A stretch of DNA of 64,000 nucleotides from Clarkia xantiana subsp. parviflora (Eukaryota; Streptophyta; Magnoliopsida; Myrtales; Onagraceae). Below are positions 47,160-58,440 of the stretch, in pieces; the stretch's first letter is position 1; every line of letters starts with the position of its first letter. The DNA lies in the NCBI GenBank assembly GCA_036873135.1, contig JAPTYO010000011.1, positions 2,402,298 through 2,466,297 on the forward strand, written 5' to 3'. The notes beneath the pieces are model-generated. The model saw only the letters and a list, made by a program, of their open reading frames with translations. It made no database searches and was not told where the DNA came from. The translations under genes and the position numbers were made by a program.

Positions 47160-47440
47160 CAGTGGCGGAAATTCTTCAGAGGCATAAAAAGTAATTAAGC
47201 AGCAAGGCATGGAATGGAATCACAGCAGCAGAGAAAGAGGTAAGAATCTGGAAGAGAGACGAACTGGACAGAGGCGTTCGAGATCTGATCGGGCCCGTCG
47301 TGGTCGCAGAAGGCAGCGGCGGAAACCAACGAAGAAGAGCGGTGGTCGGAGTTGGCCGGAATCGCACCACAGCCGAGTAGGCGGAGCAGAGAGAGCTGTA
47401 CCAATAGAGAGAAGTTTAAAGATACATGTATATATAGAGG
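47160..47440 (-). promoter_or_regulatory. Putative promoter and leader exon, copy 1
   Basis: The minus strand has a TATATATA box at 47436-47429, followed by a CT-rich stretch with short overlapping frames (SDHRSSSLVSAAAFC or its neighbours). The same segment precedes copy 2 and is found broken at 51590. It is read here as promoter plus untranslated first exon. A coding first exon is possible. Confidence 0.4.
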
Positions 47441-47591
47441 CGACTTGATACTGCAGGTTGGCTGGCTTGGCTATCGGACTTTTTTTTTTGGCCAACAACG
47501 ACCACTATCGGAGATAATAATACGATAGTAATAGTCACTATCGGACTTAAAGAGATAATAAGATAGTAAAAGTAACATACATCATACAACT

Positions 47592-48167
47592 TAGGCCTGT
47601 CAACGGGTCACAACCCGTGACCCGCGGGTCACGGACGACCCGACCCGTGATTGACCCGGGGGTCATCACGGGTCAGGATTATAAACCCGTACCCGGGACA
47701 CGGGTCAAACATGCAATGCAAATTTAAATAAGTGATGTTTCGAACTCGTTCGAACACACACTACTAATATATGCACCCGAATTTGAGTGGACGTACGAAA
47801 GTAATTGGATATCAATTAATTATGAGATCAAATATTAATTAGTAGTTTAATTTGTCGGTATATAGAAAGAAGTCTAAGATTGGAAGGAGTGACTAAGAGT
47901 GAGAGGACTAGCGCGCCTAGGGTTAGCAATTTAGCATTTAGATTTTAGTCATTATTTAGGGAAACGAAAAAAAAAAAATTGATTTAAACGGGTCACGGGC
48001 CGGGTACGGGTCCTAATCCCAAACCCGTACCCGGCCCGCTCTCAACGGGTCATTTACGGGTCAACCCGTAAATGACCCGTTAGCATACTTAGGGTCACCC
48101 GTACCCGACTCGTGAGCGGGTCATTTGCGGGTCGCCCGCGGGTCACAGATAAAATTGACAGGCCTAT
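47592..48167. mobile_element. GC-rich hAT MITE
   Basis: TIRs are TAGGCCTGTCAACGGGTCA and, inverted, TTGACAGGCCTA(T). The 8-bp duplication ATACAACT is at 47584-47591 and 48168-48175. The body has many CGGGTCA/TGACCCG motifs pointing inward from both ends around an AT-rich centre. No coding capacity. Confidence 0.88.
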
Positions 48168-48438
48168 ATACAACTGCGAATGTCTTAAAAAATATGGTTA
48201 TCCTCCGTCTCCATCATAACCGTACAATCATCACATTTCATCTCTTTTTTAAGTTTTTATTTTTCTTTTAATTGCATTAATTATTGATCACCTAATTATA
48301 GACAAGTTATCCACAAAAGACAAAACCATGAATTCGACAACCAAACAAAAGTAAATCTATCAATCAGATATCAGATATAAGCCTTAATATACCTATTTTG
48401 TAAATATTATATTATAATTATTGATATGTTTGTATATA

Positions 48439-48958
48439 GGAAAAATAACTTATTTACTGTTTCAAGTTTGTCCCATGTTTCAGTTTGGTGTCTGAAGTTT
48501 AAAATGTTAAAATAGATTGTCCCAGGTTTCATTTATGTTAAAATTTAGTGTCTGCCCGTCTTTTCCTTTTCTTTCATCCATTTTCATCAACCGACTCACT
48601 CATTTATAATCCATCACTTTTTACTTATCACAAAATCGTCGAATTCACCCAAAAGTTGAACATAAAAATTAAAAATAAAAAAAGTTTCCAGCAGAGCGAT
48701 TTCGAGCGACAACAAAGCATGATTTACTTGGGCAAATGTGGCCAGCTTCTTAGGTGAATGATCCCGACAAAGTGACGAGAAGGGAGCATGCTTGGGAGCT
48801 TGGATACGACAGTCGGTTTCGTCGGGATTGGCTTATCTAAAGTAATCACACTGAGACACCAAATTTCAACCAAAATGAAACCTGAGACACTCAATTTAAA
48901 CACCAGACACCAAATTGAAAAATGAGGCAAAGTTGAGACAGTAAATAGGTTCTTTTCC
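48439..48958. mobile_element. Mutator-like MITE, complete
   Basis: Ends are GGAAAAATAACTTATTTACTGT and, inverted, ACAGTAAATAGGTTCTTTTCC. The duplication TTTGTATATA (9-10 bp) is at 48429-48438 and 48959-48968. It is the best preserved member of the family also seen at 7781-8276 and 39090-39493. Confidence 0.85.
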
Positions 48959-48968
48959 TTTGTATATA

Positions 48969-51585
48969 AGTTAAATTATTTACAATTGCAATATTCGATA
49001 TCATTATCTTTTATCTATATATATTCAAAACAAAGATAACTCTAATTGGTTCCAATTTTTATATCTTTATTCCAAAATTACCATTTTATCATTTTTTTAT
49101 ACCTTAATTACCCTTAGGAAAAAAAATCATTAGAAAAGACTCACACAAACACATCTAACAAGCCCCTGTGTAATTACTACTCATCTCATTCTTTGCCCAC
49201 AACCTCAAACTTTATTTCTCATCAGCTCATTGTAAACCACCACAGTACCTACCACGTAAGTCAACTCATCCACTGTTTTTATATCCGTCCTTATTTTTGT
49301 CTCGCTCCAACAACTCATCGACAACTCTAGCTAGCCAATTCGCCGAATTTGTTCTCCCATAGCCTAATGCTCCAGTGTATGTTGTGCGGCTGCGGTCACT
49401 CATCCAAAACTCACAACCACTGCTCCGGGTTAGTCAATTCGTCAATTTTTTCCACGACCACTTCTCTGGATTAGTTAATTCACTGACTGGCAGTAAGGAA
49501 CTACGGGTTTTTTTCGTTCTAATTTCTAATGTGAATGATAATATATTAAATGGACTCATGAAGTGATAAGATCAAGGGTAGTCAAAAAATTACCGCAAGA
49601 AATGAGTTGCTTAATCAAATCCAATATTGAAAGAAAGTTTGAATTGCACTATGAGAAGATGTAGAGACTTACATATGCAACAACACTTATCCAAGGAAAA
49701 GATGAAAAGAGGAAGTCTTATTCTCTTTATGCTCGTCGATTTGAAAAAAAACTTGATGAGAAATTTGAAAATAATCTTTGTTATTTCATTTCCAAATGCG
49801 ACAGAACGATAATATTACACAAGAACAATGCACGTGTATATTCTCTATTATATATAAAATTTTCAAAATAACACCACTTGAACAAATAAATACGAAAATA
49901 ACATATGGTAGCAAACTAAATAATCTAATACTTTCCAGAAATGCGATTTCCAGGAAAAAATGTTTAACTTTAAATTCAGCAACTGAAATGCCATTCTCGG
50001 TTTGTGGTCAAATTGGGGGCGTTCTCGAACCGATCTATTCATTTATTTTGTTTTATGTTTGAATACTTTTAGGATTTACGTAGTTTGTGTTTATTTAAAA
50101 CCCTTTTAGAATGGGTAAACAGTTAGGCCAGGTGAATCATAGAGTGCTAAAATTGATCAAACAGTTAGGCCATGTGAACCATAGATGACTAATATATGGT
50201 TTAGATACTAGTATGGTTTATATAATTATATGTTTTTTTTTTCATTTCTAAAACCCTATTAGAATGGGTGAACAGTTAGGCTGGGTGAACCCTTAAGTAC
50301 TAAAATTGGAAAACATTTAAGCCGGCTGAAGTCTAAACTCTATTAGAATCGGAGGCGGAGGCATTAATGATAATGGGGTTACGAACGTAACCCCATTATC
50401 AAATATTTTTATTGAAACACTAGTCTATTTCTGAAGAAAAATATACATCGAACCCTATTATTTTAATATAAGATCATCATTATTTTGTGTAAGACATTAA
50501 GATCTTCGTTATTATTTTGTAAGACCACATTATTGTTTTGTAGCACACTAATTCAATCCATTCGGAAAAAAAAAAATCATCAATTTTAAGTTTTGAGACT
50601 TCTGACTTGAAGAGTATGTTTTTAAATTTTATTATTCGCATCTATTTTGATAGACTATGAATTGTAGTAACTCTAAAAAATAATGTTATACATGAGGTTT
50701 AATTGGGAAGAGTATGCAAGTCTTATGATATGTTTGAAAATGATAGTTTTTTGTATCATTATGTTTTAAAATTTACAAATGTTTAAAAATTAATGGTACT
50801 TTATATTATTTTTTCAATCTTCCATCCAAAATTATCGTCAAATTCAATTTAAATTTACAAATTTGCTGAATAATTAATTTTTCTAATCAAGACTCAATAA
50901 CTTATACGTGCCTTTAACTCGGTTAAGACTCAACTGATCCAGAATCGTTACCTGTCTGATTTGACTCAATTGTAACATTTGTATAAGTAATTATTGTTTA
51001 GTTGTGATATTTTGAAAACTAATATGTTAAATTTGTATATTTAAAATGTATTTAACAAAAATTTGGATAGATAATTGAAGAAAATACCAATTATAAAGTT
51101 TTGAATCATTTATATTTTAAAACAAAATAATTTTAAAAAACATATTTTGCAAATACAGTTGTATGTATTTGACGCAGCGAAACATTCCCCGCATCTGTTT
51201 TACATAATTTTCCTAGGAAAATATGTTAAATCTTCAATAAAAAATTGGCAGAGCGTACCCATTTAAGGGTCTTGGCTCCGCCACTAATTATAATGAGTCA
51301 AACATTTAGGCAAAATATCTTGTATGTTTTTTTTTTTTTTTTTTGCCATGGCCCCTGGATGGTTAAAAATGGACAAAACTTTGACCGACCTAAAATTAGC
51401 CCGACCTTTGTTTGTTTCAATTTTAGTCATCTATAGTTCATCTCGACAAAATGTTCATGTTTAAATCATATTTTAACATTTTAAGATTCACCTGGTCTAA
51501 ATATTTATAATAAATTTCTTTTAGTTAAAAAAATGTAATTATATTTGTATATATATAGATATACATATTGCTATTAACTTACCGG
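48969..51585. other. Intergenic DNA with dispersed repeats
   Basis: No gene is supported. About 50095-50350 holds three diverged units of AACCCT(T/A)TTAGAATGGGT(A/G)AACAGTTAGG. Bases 50430-50710 repeat 13290-13600. Frames at 49375-50062 show no recognisable domain. Confidence 0.5.
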
Positions 51586-51589
51586 AAAA

Positions 51590-51674
51590 GCTGGCGTTGG
51601 GGACTGGGTCGGAAAATGCTGTCGTGGTCGCAAAAGTGCTGCGAAAATCAACGAAGAAGAGCGGTGGTCGGAGT
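51590..51674 (-). pseudogene. Broken third copy of the LRR-gene leader segment
   Basis: GTCGTGGTCGCA...AACGAAGAAGAGCGGTGGTCGGAGT matches the leader segment at about 47297-47352 and 59572-59627. The match stops at a hAT insertion and resumes, more diverged, at 54418-54480 (GAGGAGCAGAG). It shows this leader existed here before the hAT element landed. Confidence 0.65.
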
Positions 51675-54409
51675 CAGGGGCGGAGTTATTAAGGGGCCAT
51701 GAGGGGTAATTGCCCCTCCTGAACTCCATAGAAGCTCCAATCTATACTTACAAGTTTTATGGAAAAAATCGGATTTATTAATCTTGCCCCTCTGAAAATC
51801 TTGAAAAAATATGAAGGATGGTATGTTTTCCCCAGATCTAGAGCTTCATCTTACGGCGAAAGAAGAAAAAAAAAATTATGATTTTCCTTCTTTGTTCTTA
51901 GCATTGTTCTCGTGCAGAGGAAGGATGAAGATGAAGTGAGGACTAGGAGAGAGAGGACGTATAACTTTACATTTTGTTTGTTTTTATTGTTTGGTTTGTT
52001 TCTATTATTAAATAAATCATAATTGACTTTACATTCTACCACACAGCTACTACTCTATGACACTAGGCTAGTGTCACGTGTCTGGAAAACTGGTGCAAGT
52101 TGGAGCACACCCAACGTCTACTACGTCCAAGGGAGTTTTGTTATATAAAGCTCTTTAGGGGGAGTAGTAGTTGGAAGCCAAACCAGGACGGGATGGATGT
52201 GGATATCTCCCCCCCCTATACATGGGATGTCGCTTACAAGCCAATAGCTGGTTTCCAATGTCCTGGTTGTTATCGGTAAGACGTTGCATATCTTTCGAGA
52301 TCCTGCTGGTTCGGGAGCTAATGCCGCTCTCCTGTTGATGGCCAGGGCAGGCCGAAAACCAGTTAAGCTGCTCTCCGGTGCAAAGACCCCTAACCACGAC
52401 CCGTTCCGTCCGTATGCGCAGTGCGAGTTGGGCTTCGAGAACTGATCTTGGGAGTGAAGAGGGCTGATCCGGACGTGGGAGTGCCGGATGCCCCGCGTGC
52501 GTATTCCGTTGGGATCGTGGAAAGCTCCAAGCCTGTGACAAGTGGTATCAGAGCAAAGTTCTCGTTCGCCCGGGATGATTGAAGATATATATAAACGCTT
52601 CGGACTCTGAACGATCGAGGTTGTCCCGAGATGCTTTACCACGAGGATAGCCATCGTTAGCGTGCTCTTAGCGAAAAAGGTGTCCGATGGAGGAGTTGTT
52701 CGACGAAAAAGGTTGAGTTGCGCTATTGTGCGGAAAACTGCTGGAAGGGCGGAGGCAAGTTGTAGAGGCGTGCCCAAGGAGGTGGATAACTCTTAGGCGA
52801 GAAAGCCGTTCGCAGGGAGGCGTGAAAGAAGCTCTTTCCACGGGATCGTAGTGGTGGCTCAAGGGAATGTGACCGTGACCAACGATTAGTTGAACTCAGG
52901 AGGAGTGTCAATGCGCCAAAGCAACTCTGACCATACCCAAGAAAGTAGAAGTGATTGACTGCTGTATTGATCGGAACATTGCGGAGTAGCGTCCCGAAGG
53001 TGGGAAATCTCTTAGACGAGAAAGTCTAACCTCGGGGAGGAGGGGGAGGTATTTCCACGGGCCTCTCACTTAGGGAGTTCGATACGGAATGGTGGCCTGA
53101 AAGACCCAGCGGTGACCAACGTAAGCGCGACATAGCGAGGAAGTTGATCTTCTCAGGAAGGAGGGGACAATACGCAAAAAGCAACAAAGACCGACTCAAG
53201 AAAGCAGAAATTTTGATGGCATGGTAAAGTGCCCTGCTGCAGAATATCGTGGAGGCAGCGGGTTCGCGCAACGAGGGCGTTGCGTTGGTTGGGTGGGGGA
53301 GAATGTCACGTACCTGGAAAAGTGGTGCAAGATGGAGCACACCAACGTCTACTACATTCAAGGGAGTTTTGTTATATAAAGCTCTTTAGGGGGAGTAGTA
53401 GTTGGAAGCCAAGCCAGAACGTGATGGATGTGGATCTCCCCCCAACCCCCACACCCCCCCAACATACATGGGGTGTCGCCTACAAGCCAATGGCTGGTTT
53501 CCAATCTCCTGGTTGTTATCGGTAAGACGTTGCATATCCTTCGGGATCCTGCTGGTTCGGGAGCTAATGCCGCTCTCCTGATGATGGCCAGGGCAGACCG
53601 AAAACCAGTTAAGCTGCTCTCCGGAACAAAGACCCCTAACCACGACCCGTTCCGTCCGTATGCGCAGTGCGAGTTGGGTTTCGAGAACTGGTCTTGGGAG
53701 TGAAGAGGGTTGATCTGGACGTGGGAGTGTCGGATGCCCCGCGGGCGTATTCCGCAGGGAGCGTGGAAAGCTCCAAGCCCGTGACACTAGGAAGAGTTAT
53801 AAAAAAAGGACAATATGCTAAGAAGAAGATAGTTAATGTTAATTGTATTTTTTTATTTTATTTTTTGCATAAGACGCCATTCTTTTTCAAATCACTTATT
53901 TCGGACAATTTCTTTTTTTTTCTTGCTCACTTTTATTTAATGTATTTATTTATTATAATTATATATATATTGAATAATACATAAATTTAATAAAAATACA
54001 ATATATTAAAACTTAACAATAGAGGAGAGATAAATAATAATCGGTCCAACGGATTCAAATAAAGTTTTATATTGATGTTTGTACGAGTTTTTTTTCCAAT
54101 TTTTTAAGAGTATTGATTGATTTATATTTATATATATTCATTATAATTTATATGTCAAGTATAAATTTTTAATAGAAGCAAATTAAATTATTATATTTTA
54201 TTTAAATTTTACTACAAGAAATATGTTTACCCCTAAAAACTGGTATGTAAGCACTTAAGACGATAATTCTCACTTTTTCGTTAGGTATATTTTTAACTCT
54301 TATTTTTAAATTATTTACTCCATTAAATTCTTGCTCCCCTTCATAATAAAAAAAAAAAAAAATTAAAAAGTCTTGCCTCTCCTAAAAAATGATACTGGCT
54401 TCGTCCCTA
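51675..54409. mobile_element. hAT element interrupted by an LTR element
   Basis: Ends are CAGGGGCGGAGTT and, inverted, TAGGGACGAAGCC. The perfect 8-bp duplication GTCGGAGT is at 51667-51674 and 54410-54417. After removing the nested LTR element (52072-53786 plus its 4-bp duplication) about 1.0 kb remains. The residue is AT-rich with no transposase frame, so it is a non-autonomous member. Confidence 0.85.
52072..53786 (+). mobile_element. Complete small non-autonomous LTR element (TRIM-like)
   Basis: Two LTRs of 469 bp (52072-52540) and 483 bp (53304-53786), both TGTCAC...GTGACA, flank a 763-bp interior. A TGGTATCAGAGC primer-binding site is at 52543-52554 and a GGGTGGGGGAGAA polypurine tract at 53291-53303. 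The 4-bp duplication CTAG flanks it (52068-52071, 53787-53790). The LTRs are roughly 90-93% alike by eye, differing mainly by substitutions and a short C-rich insertion. The interior encodes no gag or pol. Its two halves are partly duplicated (CTCTTAG(G/A)CGAGAAAG, TTTCCACGGG and GTGACCAACG each occur twice in order). ORFs over the LTRs are chance frames. Confidence 0.93.
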
Positions 54410-54629
54410 GTCGGAGTTAGACCGAAGCGCCCCAAATTACCAAAGCTGATGAGGAGCAGAGCTCAGTGCAAAGTCGAAAAGATATATATATAATCCATAT
54501 ACATGATGATTGCATGACATCAGCTAACCCGTCTATGCATGTGACATCTGCATGAAGAATTATCAGTGGACCGATCCATGACATCAGATAACTCGAGAAA
54601 TTATAAATTTATAATACACCTGACGGATT

Positions 54630-55121
54630 TCCGTAGCCCCGGAACCGCCCCGCGGGTCAGCCTGTCTGACCCGGACCTAGGCATGGGTACTTCCCGAGGC
54701 GGGTCAGATGGGAAAAAGATCCCGCGGGCCTCAACCCGCCCCGCGGCGTGAACAATTTTTTTTTTTTTTTCACTTCTTAATATTATATTATATATAAATT
54801 CAAACCACGAATCTAACTCCAATCAAATACAAATAATAAACATATCAAATTTTTCACCAAATACAAATCCAAACACCAGATTAACAAATCCTAATAAACT
54901 AAATATAAATATGTTTATAATTTGGTCATTATTATTTATATAGGTACTATATTAACCATATTGTTTAGTAAATGTTACATCATATTAACATAATATATAT
55001 AAGCACTTCGGGGCGGGTCTATGGGGCCCCACACACCTAGACCCGGACCCGCCCTGAACCCGTGACCCCCGGGTCGGCGGGTCAAAACCGGGTTGGGGCC
55101 CCGAGACCTGTTGTCATCCCT
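54630..55121. mobile_element. Truncated relative of the 55211 hAT MITE
   Basis: The same GC-rich motifs (CCCGCGGGTC, GGGGCCCCGAGACC) and the right TIR GTTGTCATCCCTA are present. The left TIR is missing, with homology starting at GTAGCCCCGGAACC. Confidence 0.7.
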
Positions 55122-55126
55122 AACTA

Positions 55127-55910
55127 CAACACGTGGCAGCTGAGGTGTTACCACTTGTCCATTCAACATGTGACATCTGGCCAAAATATTTTCACACATT
55201 GCCACACGTCTAGGGATGGCAACGGGGCGGGTCGGGGCGGGTTTTTGCAGCCCCGGACCCGCCCCGCGGGTCGGCCTGGCTGACCCGGCCCCGGCCAACT
55301 GGCCTTTCGGGTCGGGTCGGGTCGGGTCAACAATCCCGCGGGTCGACCCGCGGGGCCCCGACCCGCCCCGCCATGTGAACAATTTTTTTTTTTTTTTTTT
55401 TTCACTTTTCAATATTAAATACAATTTTTTTTTGTCAAAATATTACATTATATATAAATTCAAAACATAAATCTAACACCAATCAAATATAAACAATAAA
55501 CACATCAAATTCATTAGAAATTCAAATACAAACACCAAATTAACAAATCCTAATAATCTAAATATACATCTATTTGTAATTTGGTCCATGTCATTTATAT
55601 ATGTACTATATTAACCATATTGTTTAGTAAATGTTAGATAATATTAACATAAAAAAAAATAAAAAAAAAAATATTATACATATATGCATTTCGGGGCGGG
55701 TCTACGGGGCCCCGGGTCTCTAGACCCGGACCCGACCCGACCCGAGCCCGACCCGCCCCGGACCCGACCCGTGACCCGCGGGTCGGCGGGTCGGCGGGTC
55801 AAAACCGGGTCGGGGCCCCGCGGGTCATCGGGGCCCCGAGACCCGTTGCCACCCCTACACACGTCGCATGTTGAATGGATTAAGTGTAACACCTCAGCTG
55901 CCACGTGTTG
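55127..55910. mobile_element. Palindromic element split by a hAT MITE
   Basis: ACACGTGGCAGCTGAGGTGT at the left is inverted at the right (ACACCTCAGCTGCCACGTGT), followed on each inner side by CCATTCAACATG or its inverse. Removing 55211-55857 plus its duplication leaves a hairpin of about 130 bp. TSDs were not resolved. Confidence 0.65.
55211..55857. mobile_element. GC-rich hAT MITE, complete
   Basis: TIRs are TAGGGATGGCAACGGG and, inverted, CCGTTGCCACCCCTA. The perfect 8-bp duplication CACACGTC is at 55203-55210 and 55858-55865. Both arms are packed with GGGTCGGG/CCCGACCC motifs around an AT-rich centre with poly-T. Confidence 0.92.
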
Positions 55911-56800
55911 CGTGGCAGCTGAGGTATGCAAGAATTTCTCCGCTAACTCATACTCATCTATACATGATGAATTGCAACACGTGCACATGAACGCTAGTAA
56001 GTTTTCTATCAAAAAAAATTTACAACTAGTAGACTCCTCGTGTATGAGAAAAATTATATGTATAATATAAATTAAGAAATATAATAGGTTAGAAGAGTGA
56101 GAGTAATATCAAAGAATTAGATGGTCACCGAAATTTAAAGGAAGACAAAAAAGGCAGTAAAAAAACAACGAACAAAAGATCTAAGAAAAGGAAAATAGAT
56201 TTAGTTTCAATATTTAACCATTAATAGCTTGGATATCGGCTGATTTTTATGTCCAAACTGTGTAAATGAACGTAGAATCCTTTAATTTTTTATGCATCCG
56301 ATATTGTTTTCAGATTCAAATTCTAGTTAAGACAATATAAATGAAATAAAACACGATGTAAGAAAATTAATGAAGAATAAAAAAATGAAGTCGAGATTAG
56401 CGTTACCTTTGAACTTATATAAAATTTGCCTTAACAAAGATGGTGTAACTGCCTCACAACCGATATCTAGATAGTTATAGTTATATTTGTAAACAAGTAT
56501 GTAACTAATTAGATTGTCTAATTAAATAATGATTGCATTTGATAACTACCTTGTGATAAGCCCTTATATCCATACAACTTGAAAATGCGTTGAACGAGAA
56601 ACACCATTTAATGATTATGATCATTGAAAATACAATTAACCCTCTATATTGTACAAGGTGTGTAATTCATGATCATATTCATTGATGAAATGCTAATCTT
56701 CACCAATATAACATAACAACAGATTCAATTATTCATTTCTTCTTTGATCAAGACATCTTGTTCCCCCTCTTTCACTGGTTTAACTAAGAAATAATCCACT
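55911..56800. other. AT-rich intergenic DNA
   Basis: No gene is supported. Confidence 0.5.
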
Positions 56801-56808
56801 ATTGTAAT

Positions 56809-57186
56809 CAGTGGTATCAGAACCGGACCGGGGCCTGAACCGGCAGGGCCACTGGTTCCCGGTTCGGCCGGCCGAACCCGGTCCGAACCGGGTCGGACCG
56901 GTTTTAGTAAAAAACATGCAGATTTGCAGAGCCTCTCTGTAAGTTAACCCTTCTGTAGGTTTTATTCCGGACCGGGGCCTGCCTCTCTGTAAGTTAACCC
57001 TAATTATTTTTTTAATGAAAGGAGTCCGAACCGGCGAACCGCCCGGTTCACCCAAAACCAGCCGGTTCGGTGAAAACCGGACTTCAGAACCGGATTCGCT
57101 TACATCCTCCGAAAATAAGCAAACCGGACCGTGGAGGGGTCCGGTTACGGTCCGACCGCCGGTCCGGTCCGGTTCTGATAACACTG
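56809..57186. mobile_element. GC-rich hAT MITE, complete
   Basis: TIRs are CAGTGGTATCAGAACCGGAC and its inverse ending GTTCTGATAACACTG. The perfect 8-bp duplication ATTGTAAT is at 56801-56808 and 57187-57194. The interior consists of CCGGTTCGG-type motifs. A short duplicated GGACCGGGGCCTG...CTCTCTGTAAGTTAACCC block lies at about 56824-57000. Confidence 0.9.
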
Positions 57187-57263
57187 ATTGTAATGTGATT
57201 GTAATGGTAATAGAGTAACAAAGTGGCAGAAGGTAACATTTAGTCATAGATATAAAAGAATTC

Positions 57264-57416
57264 TCACTTCTTGTCGAGGAACTGCTGTCCCATCATTGCT
57301 TCCCAATGATCACACTTGTGCGATGTGACCCCATGATATTTCGAACTCCCCCTTAACAAGCTAGGGCTCTGTCGACAGAGGATTTGTACGAACTCTTCTT
57401 TGATCAAAATTTTCAT
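57264..57416 (-). pseudogene. Exon-like fragment of the LRR gene family
   Basis: An open frame follows an acceptor-like GGCATAGCAG and starts ATG 57416. Its 50 residues end in [22 protein letters not shown] before TGA. The chimeric copy at 63.5 kb has the same GVT.HKC..WEA.MGQQF run but continues in frame into the RRRP.YKSSS.ED linker of the small LRR genes. So this is a family exon, displaced or an alternative last exon about 1.0 kb downstream of copy 2. Confidence 0.45.
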
Positions 57417-57419
57417 CTG

Positions 57420-58280
57420 CTATGCCAACACAACGAATAGTGAGATAAAGTAACATCATTTTAGATTGTCACAATCAGAAGGAATAACATTCGAGAATGC
57501 ACTTAGATGATTTAGATCGTCTACACAGTCAGTTAGGTTACAATTAATATCCACTTAAATTCCCCTAAACTTGATAGCAAGTCGATCGTAGGCTCTGTGG
57601 GTTAACGATCGACATAAACAAATTATCAAAATTTAATCAACAACATCTGATATAAAGAAACATGTTAGATGGGTATTGACTTACCTAGTTGTGGCATGAG
57701 TTGTGTCAAATCCACACCTAAGCAAAACAAACTTTTAACAGTTATTAAGGAATTGCAAAAATGAAACTGAGCCAGGGATATATGAAAAACCAATACGAGG
57801 CATAAATGCGTAATATGCAAATTCAAAAGGACGAAAAAGCAGTTAATATATAATTCTGAAATAGAACGACCTCAAGAATTTGCAACATAGTTAAACTGGT
57901 AACTGCAACTTATTAAATGCCAACTCAAATATATATTTCAGGAAATTTTCTACATATATTGTAAGATTCCAATTCCATGTATAATTAAGGGGCAATCCCA
58001 ATTAAGAAAGCAGTACTTCAGAGCAGTTCAAGAATTGTAAGATCCACACTTTCAGTTGATGAATCAAGTAGCCATGACCATATCAAAGCAAGCACAAGAA
58101 AAAAAAAATAGAAGATCAGCCAATGAATTTATGGAGTTAACCTTGACTAAGCTCAACTTGAGAGTTGAAATTGATTATCAACACACCAATCATACAGTAA
58201 TTGGAGAGATCCTCCATATATTGCAATGACAATTCTTCAAATGGAAAGATAATCTCATCAAATTCATCGGCACATGGACT
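57420..58280. repeat. Non-coding block repeated at 63600-64000
   Basis: From about 57600 the sequence (CATAAACAAATTATCAAAA onwards) matches 63624-64000 with few differences. The 63-kb copy lacks about 270 bp present here at 57353-57610. No exon is recognised inside. Confidence 0.8.
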
Positions 58281-58440
58281 TATAGCAACTTTCATACATT
58301 ACATAAAAAACATAAAAAAGCATGATAAGTAAAACTAATGTAGATGCTCTAGTATAAGTGTGTGTCCGTCCGAATGACATCCACAATGCGCCTATATGCA
58401 GTTACCACTTTCAACTATGCAATTAAATTATGCAAAACCA

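Larger units (their letters stand above)
46053..47440. repeat. Segmental duplication, copy 1
   Basis: The block matches 58280-59715 nearly base for base, with a 37-bp difference at the left end, a 9-bp indel in the first-exon region and a 3-bp indel in the last exon. It contains a complete small LRR gene and its promoter on the minus strand. Confidence 0.9.

Noticed and set aside
47209..47448. Arg-rich plus-strand ORF in the duplicated block (also at 59484)
   Set aside because: It is antisense to the CT-rich leader downstream of a minus-strand TATA box; the composition is explained by the complement of a pyrimidine-rich leader.
52121..52777. 218-codon minus-strand ORF and overlapping frames
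   Set aside because: They cover the LTR and adjoining interior of the small LTR element and recur in the other LTR; no domain is visible.
54975..56012. Proline/arginine-rich ORFs on both strands
   Set aside because: They follow GC-rich palindromic motifs of hAT MITEs and have no independent support.
56811..56822. TGGTATCAGA resembling a retroelement primer-binding site
   Set aside because: It is part of the terminal inverted repeat of a hAT MITE with an exact 8-bp duplication, and the mirror copy exists at the other end.
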